A stretch of DNA of 64,000 nt, from the NCBI RefSeq assembly GCF_904846235.1, contig NZ_CAJGZN010000003.1, positions 1-64,000 on the forward strand. The letters run 5' to 3'. The stretch is from Psychrobacter immobilis. GTDB lineage: Bacteria; Pseudomonadota; Gammaproteobacteria; Pseudomonadales; Moraxellaceae. The notes below the pieces were generated by a model, which saw only the letters and a list, made by a program, of their open reading frames with translations, did not search any database and was not told where the DNA came from. How positions within the stretch are numbered: position 1 is the first letter of the stretch; the number at the start of each line of letters is the position of its first letter. Made by a program: the position numbers and the translations under genes. This document shows positions 57,972 through 64,000 of this stretch, in pieces.

Positions 57972-60722
57972 ATGCAACAGTTTCAGTCCTTACAACGCTT
58001 ATTGATTTTTTATGCCTTGTCTCTCACGGTTATGTTACTGCTGTACTATGTCACACTGTTTGATGGGATGAAAAAACATAGTGAACAACATAGCATAGAT
58101 ACTTTTTATTCCCTACAGCACAGTATTATTGAACATGCAGCGCCTGTAGATAGTGAAATAAAAAAAATCTTAGAGCAACCTACTTTTGATCACCTGAGTT
58201 ATCAGCTGATTTTAATAATGCCTTCTGGGCAGACCTATATTCATCATAATACTCGTCCTAATGAATCTGCTTTTTCTACCGTTGCTTTCCCTACCATCGG
58301 TACATCAGCTTCTAGCAGCAGCGACCATAGCTCTTATACCGTCAATAGCAGTGAACTAACAGGAATCATTAATCTAAAAAGCGGACATCAGATTTATATT
58401 GTACTACGCCACGAACCTTTTGTTGTTGACTGGATATCTTACCGTTATTGGCTCCCTTTGATGGTCGCCATCGTACTATTTTTCATGGCATTGCTCTATA
58501 TGCTTAATCGTCGCACTAACTGGGAACAATTACTGGTTTATACCGATAATTTGAGTAGCCGCGCAAAAGAATCTTATACGCCGCCGCCGTTTTTACAAAA
58601 GAAATCTACTACCGAGTTTATGCTGTTAGGTCATGCGCTAAGTCGCGTCAGCTACCAACTACATAATGACTATCGGCGTATAAAAACATTGACTCATCGG
58701 TTAGAACGCTTGGTTGATCAAGCGCCCTTACCGATGTTGATGAGTATACGACATGGTCAAATTAGTTTCTATAATCAGCGTTTTGAGCAAGTGTTTACTC
58801 CTTCTACACAGAGAGAGCAAAGCTATGAGCTAACTGATTTCGTTGAAGGGAAAGATGAGGCCACTCAAATACTGTTAAAAACTATTTCAAGTTTGCGCGT
58901 TACTCGCACACTGATAGTTTATGGCTTGGAGAACAAACAAGCCTACCAACTACACGTAACACCATGGTTCGGTGAACATGGGCAAGTTCACGGTTTTACT
59001 GTAATTTTTAATAATGTTGATGAAATTTTCCATCAATCTGAGCAATTACAGCTGCACAACCAACAACTGCAATTACAAATTGATGAATCAAACGAAGCCC
59101 AAGCATTTATAGGTCGTAAGTTAAGGTTACCACTAGAGAAGATCATTGATTCGTTGGAACCCATCGACCCTTCAACATTGACGGCTCAAGGCAAAAAAAC
59201 TCTAAATACATTGATTACAACCAGTCAAAGCATGTTGACTGTGCTCAATGAGACGCTAGTAACAGAGGAGATTGAAGTCCGAAAAACACGTCTAAGTATC
59301 GAAACGGTTGATATTTATAAGGTAAGCAAAGAGGTTAGCAATTTAGTCACAAAAGAAATAAGACAACAAGGGTTAGAATTGATCTATTTCTTTGCACCGG
59401 ACTGTCCTCGTTACATCGAAACTGATTACATTCGACTGCACCATATCCTATTAAACCTGTTGAAAAACGCTATTAGTTTTACAACATCAGGCTATGTCGC
59501 GCTCACTGTTGATCGTGTACCTGAAGATAAGGTAACGCGAATAAGTAATCAGCATTTAACTCCTAACAATGACACGACAATGCCTGCGCAGACATCTTAT
59601 TGGATTCGATTTAGCGTAAAAGACACTGGAGCAACTATTACTCCTGAGAGACAAAATCAATTAGTCAATATCTTGAATCAAAGCAATCATAACTTAGTTG
59701 AAGACAGTAATATTGGCTTGAGTGATGCCAATAGCTTTGCTCAGTTACTCGGCGGTTTTATCGAACTAAGTAATACGGTGGATAAAGAGACGATATTTAG
59801 CCTCTACCTTCCTTATCCTCATACCACTTATCAATCGGTATATCATCGTTGTTCGCAGCTGCCCCATATTCACCTTATCGCTATCATCAATCAGCCTCTA
59901 GTTGCTGAACATTTACAACGTTTGTGCGAGTACTTAACGATATCCGTGACTATCTACAGCACTTTAGATAGAGCCACTGTACAGCAGCTAAAAAATAAAT
60001 TAAAACAAGATGAGCAAACCATCATTCCTGTCTTGTTATTAGATTATGAATACAGCGAATCCATCACCTTATCAGCTCATGCGAGCAACAAGTATAGCGA
60101 GCAACAAGAAGTGTTAAACGACCTAGTCGCTACGCCTTCACTACCAAAGATATTACTTAGCATGAAACTTGAAAGGCATATACCCTCTATTTTACTAGGC
60201 CAATATGATGGATTTTTGACCAAACCCTTGGACGCAAGTTTATTACTTTCTGAACTGCTACGCTTAACCTTGTTTGCAAGGAAAACGCTAAACATACTGG
60301 TCAAACATCAATATGACAGCAGTCTATCTTTTGTAGAAGATACACCTAAGAAAGAAATCTTGTCTCCACTTATCTTAGTGGTAGAAGACAGTCCTACTAA
60401 CCAAAAGATAGCCTGCAAGATGTTAAGTAAACTTGGTTATCGTAGCATCGTCGCAGAAGATGGACAGCAAGCACTTGAGAAACTCAAAAGCCAACGTGAA
60501 GAGATTTCTTTGATTTTGATGGACTGCAGAATGCCCGTTATGGATGGCTTACAAGCCACACAAGTGATTCGTTCACAAGGTGATAAAATACCGATTGTGG
60601 CGCTAACTGCAAATAATACAGAAGAAGATCGCGAGGCTTGTATGCAAGTTGGTATGAACGAGTTTTTATCCAAACCCATTAGCAAGAAAGACTTAGAATC
60701 TGTTTTGCGGAGTTTTATATAA
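57972..60722 (+). CDS. GacS/BarA-like hybrid sensor protein with degenerate kinase core
   Basis: 916 residues: two membrane helices (about 8-30 and 156-178) around a periplasmic domain, a PAS-like domain (about 250-350), a HisKA/HATPase region, a degenerate receiver-like domain (about 635-765) and a C-terminal receiver. In the H-box, where HELRTPL is usual, it has RKLRLPL, so Arg382 (CGT, 59115-59117) replaces the phosphorylated His. The ATP-binding G1 motif is DTGAT (D551; second Gly lost) and G2 is degenerate, though the N-box NLLKNAISFT remains. The last receiver is intact (Glu/Asp pair VVEDSP, Asp851 in LMDCRMPVMDG, Lys901 in SKPI). No Hpt domain. So it is probably not an active kinase but may still act as sensor or phosphate sink. 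Confidence 0.85.
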   Translation: MQQFQSLQRLLIFYALSLTVMLLLYYVTLFDGMKKHSEQHSIDTFYSLQHSIIEHAAPVDSEIKKILEQPTFDHLSYQLILIMPSGQTYIHHNTRPNESAFSTVAFPTIGTSASSSSDHSSYTVNSSELTGIINLKSGHQIYIVLRHEPFVVDWISYRYWLPLMVAIVLFFMALLYMLNRRTNWEQLLVYTDNLSSRAKESYTPPPFLQKKSTTEFMLLGHALSRVSYQLHNDYRRIKTLTHRLERLVDQAPLPMLMSIRHGQISFYNQRFEQVFTPSTQREQSYELTDFVEGKDEATQILLKTISSLRVTRTLIVYGLENKQAYQLHVTPWFGEHGQVHGFTVIFNNVDEIFHQSEQLQLHNQQLQLQIDESNEAQAFIGRKLRLPLEKIIDSLEPIDPSTLTAQGKKTLNTLITTSQSMLTVLNETLVTEEIEVRKTRLSIETVDIYKVSKEVSNLVTKEIRQQGLELIYFFAPDCPRYIETDYIRLHHILLNLLKNAISFTTSGYVALTVDRVPEDKVTRISNQHLTPNNDTTMPAQTSYWIRFSVKDTGATITPERQNQLVNILNQSNHNLVEDSNIGLSDANSFAQLLGGFIELSNTVDKETIFSLYLPYPHTTYQSVYHRCSQLPHIHLIAIINQPLVAEHLQRLCEYLTISVTIYSTLDRATVQQLKNKLKQDEQTIIPVLLLDYEYSESITLSAHASNKYSEQQEVLNDLVATPSLPKILLSMKLERHIPSILLGQYDGFLTKPLDASLLLSELLRLTLFARKTLNILVKHQYDSSLSFVEDTPKKEILSPLILVVEDSPTNQKIACKMLSKLGYRSIVAEDGQQALEKLKSQREEISLILMDCRMPVMDGLQATQVIRSQGDKIPIVALTANNTEEDREACMQVGMNEFLSKPISKKDLESVLRSFI

Positions 60723-60740
60723 TAAATCTCTAGTATAAAT

Positions 60741-60790
60741 AAAAAACACCCTATCGATATCACTTAATCAAAGTAATATCGATAGGGTTA
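60741..60790 (-). terminator. Terminator of ribE (minus strand)
   Basis: CCCTATCGATAT (60749-60760) pairs perfectly with ATATCGATAGGG (60776-60787). Read on the minus strand the stem is followed by GT and six T. It also lies past the plus-strand kinase gene but has no T run in that direction. Confidence 0.8.
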
Positions 60791-60830
60791 AAAGCTTGGT
60801 ACGAGGATAATATTTCGGTAAGCTTAATTG

Positions 60831-61505
60831 TTATTTCATAAACCCATTATCGGCCAAAAATGCTTCTGTGATTTGGCTTTGCGGGTTTGACGCATTCATA
60901 TCGCCAGATTGAGATTTATTTAATAGACGCTCTAGATAACGGGCAACGATATCTACTTCAATATTAACTTTGTTACCTACTAACCAATGCTTAGCGATAT
61001 TTGTCACTTGAGCAGTATGCGGAATGATATTTAGAGAGACAATATTGTCACGCACTAAATTGGTCGTCAGACTAATACCATCTACTGTAATAGAGCCTTT
61101 GGTCGCTGTATAGTGCGCTAGCTCTTGCGGTATCTCAATCTCAATATAGATAGAACGAGCATCTTGTTGTAATTTACTAACGACCCCTACTCCATCTACA
61201 TGACCAGCTACGATATGACCACCAAAACGAGTTGTCGGTAGCATGGCTTTTTCTAGATTGACCGTATGTCCTGCTTTTAACCCTTCTAATGCTGTTCTAG
61301 CAATCGTTTCACGTGAGACATCAACAGAATAGGAGTTGCTTCCGAGCTCCACCACGGTTAAACAAATACCATTTGATGCAATAGAATCGCCTAGCTTCAC
61401 GTCACTGAAATCCAAGTCATCAGACTCTACCGTCAAACGTATGTCACCGCCTGTCGCCTGCATCGATTTAACTTTTCCAACGCTTTCTATAATTCCAGTA
61501 AACAT
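60831..61505 (-). CDS. ribE: Riboflavin synthase, alpha subunit
   Basis: Dismutates two 6,7-dimethyl-8-ribityllumazine molecules into riboflavin (the gene is called ribC in E. coli). Two homologous lumazine-binding repeats: MFTGIIESVGKV ... SNGICLTVVELG and GGHIVAGHVDGVG ... VDGISLTTNLV. 224 residues; short disordered C-terminal tail. GAGGA precedes ATG 61505. Normally directly downstream of ribD; here separated from it by the 431-bp DnaA-box/parS gap. Confidence 0.96.
   Translation of the reverse strand: MFTGIIESVGKVKSMQATGGDIRLTVESDDLDFSDVKLGDSIASNGICLTVVELGSNSYSVDVSRETIARTALEGLKAGHTVNLEKAMLPTTRFGGHIVAGHVDGVGVVSKLQQDARSIYIEIEIPQELAHYTATKGSITVDGISLTTNLVRDNIVSLNIIPHTAQVTNIAKHWLVGNKVNIEVDIVARYLERLLNKSQSGDMNASNPQSQITEAFLADNGFMK
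61305..61320. promoter_or_regulatory. parS-like site 3 (one core mismatch), inside ribE
   Basis: CGTTTCACGTGAGACA differs from the core GTTTCACGTGAAAC by one base. Weaker evidence than the other sites. Confidence 0.5.
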
Positions 61506-61815
61506 ATTATCCTCATCTCATTACTGTATTGCCTTCGTAGGCGAATATTTTAGTTTATCAAATCATCTATCAATTCTTTATCACAATTTGCTCAAATAGC
61601 TGACAGTAAAACATAAATAAATTTGACCTTTAATAGGATAGATTGTGGATAAGTAGGGATAAATCAATAGAGGTATAGCTAGAAGTCGCTATAAACACAT
61701 AGTTATCCACAACAAATAAAAATTTCACATGGTACATACTCATCTAAAAAACAAATTGTAAGTTATTGATTTGAAGCAATATTTATTAAAATACTTAAAA
61801 TAAAAACAGCTACTC

Positions 61816-61831
61816 TGTTTCATGTGAAACA
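61816..61831. promoter_or_regulatory. parS-like site 4
   Basis: TGTTTCATGTGAAACA, the reverse complement of the 16-mer at sites 1 and 6, one base from consensus parS. In the ribD-ribE gap. Confidence 0.7.
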
Positions 61832-61842
61832 AAGTTATACAC

Positions 61843-61858
61843 AGTTCCATGTGAAACA
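61843..61858. promoter_or_regulatory. parS-like site 5 (degenerate)
   Basis: AGTTCCATGTGAAACA, two core mismatches, 11 nt downstream of site 4; overlaps the end of a near-perfect DnaA box at 61835-61843. Confidence 0.4.
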
Positions 61859-61936
61859 CGTAAACCAATAACTAATTTATCCACATTTTGGGCTTATTAT
61901 CAAAACTCATGGACAACATACTTTTTTGAAAAATAT

Positions 61937-62992
61937 TTATAAAGGTAATAAGGTTAATTTGAGATCTGGACCAAGCTGCTGATGACTTTCTATATCAAAC
62001 CGTAACTGCTGAGCAAGGAACATAGGATTGAAATCAACCATTGGACGAGCTTCATCACCAAGTAAGCAAGGTGCTTGATATACGATTAACTCATCTACCA
62101 ACTGTTGACTCAAAAAACTACCTGCAACGCTAGCACCTGCTTCCACCAACACGTCATAGCAATGGTGTTCACTGACTAACTTAGCCAACAACGCCGGCAA
62201 ATCATCTTCATGCCAATAGATAGTATCCGGATGCCGACACAGCTGATACTCAGACTGTAGGCTGTGCTTTAAACGCTGACGCCTATCAAGTATGACTATT
62301 TTAGGGTTAGGTATTTTCTCAGGTGGCACGTCCAATTGTTCTGAGCGCACATTGAGCTGCGGGTTATCAGTTATTACTGTTTCACTACCTGTAATAATCG
62401 CGCCACTTTGTGCTCGTAGTTTTTGTACGTCTTCACGAGCAGCTGTCGAGGTAATCCACTTTGATTCACCAGATGCCATCGCTGTACGACCGTCTAGACT
62501 GGTTGCTATTTTCAATCGTACATAGGGCATCTGAGTACGCATAGCTTTTAGAAACCCACGGTTTAGTGCCTCTGCCTGCTCTGTCAGGACACCGACTGTT
62601 ACCTTAATACCAGCTTGTTCTAATAGTTTCACACCACGACCTGCGACCTGCGGATTAGGATCTAGACCTGCAATCACAACGCGATTTACCTTAGCAGCAA
62701 CCAGCGCCAGCGCACATGGTGGTGTACGTCCCGTATGACTACATGGCTCTAATGTAACGTAAGCAGTTGCCCCTGCTGCCTGTGTACCAGCCTCTTTCAG
62801 CGCAAATACTTCTGCATGTGGCTCACCAGCTTTAGGATGAAAACCTTGACCAATAATCTGCTCTGCCTGAACAATAACGCAGCCTACTGCAGGATTGGGT
62901 CTAGTAGTATACAAACCGCGCTTCGCTTGTTCGATAGCAAGCATCATAAAGTAGCGGTCTTGTGCATCTTGAGCATGGCTTTGAGTAGACAT
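61937..62992 (-). CDS. ribD: Bifunctional riboflavin deaminase/reductase
   Basis: Deaminates and reduces the pyrimidine intermediate in riboflavin synthesis. N-terminal cytidine-deaminase-like domain with zinc motif HAEVFAL and PCSHTGRTPPC, and RPNPAVGCVIVQ; C-terminal reductase domain with RLKIATSLDGRTAM and the GASVAGSFL stretch. 351 residues, slightly short. ATG at 62992. Downstream of nrdR, as in many bacteria (nrdR-ribD). Confidence 0.96.
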   Translation of the reverse strand: MSTQSHAQDAQDRYFMMLAIEQAKRGLYTTRPNPAVGCVIVQAEQIIGQGFHPKAGEPHAEVFALKEAGTQAAGATAYVTLEPCSHTGRTPPCALALVAAKVNRVVIAGLDPNPQVAGRGVKLLEQAGIKVTVGVLTEQAEALNRGFLKAMRTQMPYVRLKIATSLDGRTAMASGESKWITSTAAREDVQKLRAQSGAIITGSETVITDNPQLNVRSEQLDVPPEKIPNPKIVILDRRQRLKHSLQSEYQLCRHPDTIYWHEDDLPALLAKLVSEHHCYDVLVEAGASVAGSFLSQQLVDELIVYQAPCLLGDEARPMVDFNPMFLAQQLRFDIESHQQLGPDLKLTLLPL

Positions 62993-63118
62993 AAGGCTAG
63001 GCTTAATAAATGATTGAGGGTTTTATATAAAAACATAAGGTTTGAAAGCTGATTGGTAATTCTGATTAGTAATTGGGAAACATTTATCAACTAGGGATTA
63101 CTTAAAAGCTTACTTCGC

Positions 63119-63577
63119 TTACTTCTCATTTGGACGAATATTGGCAATTTCTTGATGGAATGCATCGATATCTTGAAAGTCTCGATACACGCTAGCAAAG
63201 CGTACATAGGCGACATCATCTAAAGTTTTTAGTTCACTCATGATGATTTCACCCAAGACCTTACTACTGATTTCTCGCTCACCCATCTGCCTAACACGCT
63301 TTTCAATACGACTAATCATCGCCTCTTGTTCATCGATAGTGATAGGACGCTTTTGTAAAGGTAGTAAAATAGAACGGCGCAGCTTTTCATTGTCGTAAGG
63401 TTCAATCTTGTTGCTCGATTTGATAATCCTTGGCATGACAACTTCTACCATCTCAAAAGTCGTAAAACGTTCTTGGCAGCTGTTACACGAACGGCGTCGA
63501 CGCACTTGTGCCCCTTCCGCAGCAAGACGTGAGTCAATAACCTTGGTCTCTGACGCATTACAGTACGGACAGTGCAT
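63119..63577 (-). CDS. nrdR: Transcriptional repressor NrdR
   Basis: Represses ribonucleotide reductase genes in response to (d)ATP. 152 residues: zinc ribbon with Cys3, Cys6, Cys31 and Cys34 (MHCPYCNASETKVIDSR ... CNSCQERFTTFE), then an ATP-cone domain (PRIIKSSNKIEPYDNEKLRRSI). AAGGAAA precedes ATG 63577. Upstream of ribD on the same strand. Confidence 0.97.
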   Translation of the reverse strand: MHCPYCNASETKVIDSRLAAEGAQVRRRRSCNSCQERFTTFEMVEVVMPRIIKSSNKIEPYDNEKLRRSILLPLQKRPITIDEQEAMISRIEKRVRQMGEREISSKVLGEIIMSELKTLDDVAYVRFASVYRDFQDIDAFHQEIANIRPNEK

Positions 63578-63663
63578 AACATTTCCTTATTTTACGATTG
63601 AGAATAAGAGTAGTGTTTTCAAGATAGCTAATTTATCAAATAATAAAGAACACCGTTTATCCG

Positions 63664-64000
63664 TTATTTACCAATACAAAAGCTACCAAATATTTTACCT
63701 AATAAGTCATCGGCACTGAACTCACCTGTTATTTCACCCAAGCTCTGCTGTGCCTGACGTAAGCTATCAGCAACCAACTCACCTGCTTCGAATACGGTTA
63801 ATTGTTCATGGGCTTCTGCCAAGAAATTAGCTGTCCGTCTAAGCGCGTCTAAATGTCTGGTACGAGCGATTAAGCTATTTTCTGGTGGATGAAATCCTAC
63901 TTTCTCACATAGCGCTTCAACCAAATTATCGATACCAATGCCTGTTTCACATGAAACATTAACTTGCTGATAGCCTCTATTCTTGATTTCAGCTTGGGTC
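63664..64000 (-). CDS. mnmE: tRNA modification GTPase MnmE, C-terminal part (cut by window edge)
   Basis: Only the last 112 codons or so are in the window; the frame continues across the right edge. The ending [13 protein letters not shown] is the MnmE C-terminus, with its FCIGK Cys motif, and the helical domain ([23 protein letters not shown]) precedes it. [18 protein letters not shown] corresponds to the end of the G domain. MnmE with MnmG modifies U34 of tRNAs. The segment contains parS-like site 6. In related genomes mnmE sits beside rpmH-rnpA-yidC near the origin. Confidence 0.95.
   Translation of the reverse strand, partial: TQAEIKNRGYQQVNVSCETGIGIDNLVEALCEKVGFHPPENSLIARTRHLDALRRTANFLAEAHEQLTVFEAGELVADSLRQAQQSLGEITGEFSADDLLGKIFGSFCIGK
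63943..63958. promoter_or_regulatory. parS-like site 6, inside mnmE
   Basis: TGTTTCACATGAAACA, identical to site 1; read on the coding strand it encodes the VSCET stretch of MnmE. Confidence 0.7.

Larger units (their letters stand above)
61506..61936. other. Candidate replication origin or DnaA-binding locus between ribD and ribE
   Basis: 431 non-coding bp with three perfect DnaA boxes (TGTGGATAA at 61644-61652; TTATCCACA at 61703-61711 and 61877-61885), one near-perfect box (TTATACACA, 61835-61843), a very AT-rich block (10 G/C in the 60 bases 61741-61800) suitable for unwinding, and two parS-like palindromes (61816 and 61843). No GATC site. The combination matches bacterial oriC architecture, though the usual oriC of related bacteria lies by dnaA/rpmH. 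It could alternatively be an accessory DnaA site or regulatory region for ribE. Confidence 0.6.

Noticed and set aside
61726..61741. AATTTCACATGGTACA in the ribD-ribE gap, considered as a further parS-like site
   Set aside because: Several mismatches in the right arm; not counted among the sites.

Overview
The window is ordinary chromosomal core DNA from a gammaproteobacterium that looks like a Psychrobacter-type member of the Moraxellaceae. This is inferred from the gene families and protein character: Na+-NQR, the LysM-dprA-tsaC series, a dispersed his pathway, DUF4385 and PanZ-like proteins. No insertion sequence, prophage, integron or CRISPR array was seen. I support 54 protein genes (one cut by the right edge) and one tRNA gene, tRNA-Phe(GAA).

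Layout. 0-7.3 kb (+): thrS-infC, with a non-AUG (ATT) start for infC, a TelA-family gene and rnr. 7.4-10.2 kb (-): a small membrane protein, a BON-MscS channel and hisA. 10.2-11.3 kb: a gene-poor stretch. 11.3-20.1 kb (+): nqrABCDEF, then an SDR oxidoreductase, apbE (attaches FMN to NqrB/NqrC) and nqrM (metal-centre maturation), so almost everything needed to build the sodium-pumping NADH:quinone reductase lies together. 20.5-27.7 kb (+): a CynX/NimT-type transporter, a tesA-like esterase with a YbbA/YbbP ABC pair, and avtA. 28-41.5 kb: mixed strands with hisH, hisB, a PanZ-like protein, tRNA-Phe, gph, comM, hemN, a paraslipin/NfeD pair, a small outer-membrane barrel, bioF and bioC. 41.6-57.7 kb, mostly (-): dnaK, grpE, a metallophosphoesterase, a TIGR01777 epimerase, two tandem paralogous membrane proteins, tsaC, dprA, a LysM protein, thrC, rsmB and fmt; an HSL-type esterase is the one (+) gene here. 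58-60.7 kb (+): a large GacS/BarA-like hybrid kinase. 60.8-64 kb (-): ribE, ribD, nrdR and the 3' end of mnmE.

The most striking signals are at the right. The 431-bp gap between ribD and ribE holds three perfect DnaA boxes, one near-perfect box, a very AT-rich block and two parS-like palindromes. More parS-like sites lie at 47.5, 55.5, 61.3 and 63.9 kb, and the identical 16-mer TGTTTCACATGAAACA occurs three times (counting both strands). Together with mnmE, this places the right end in the origin-proximal, ParB-loading region of the chromosome, and the ribDE gap is a candidate replication origin or DnaA-binding locus. The hybrid kinase next to it has Arg where the phospho-accepting His should be, yet keeps an intact receiver domain. 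Both comM and dprA are present, which suggests natural transformation competence.
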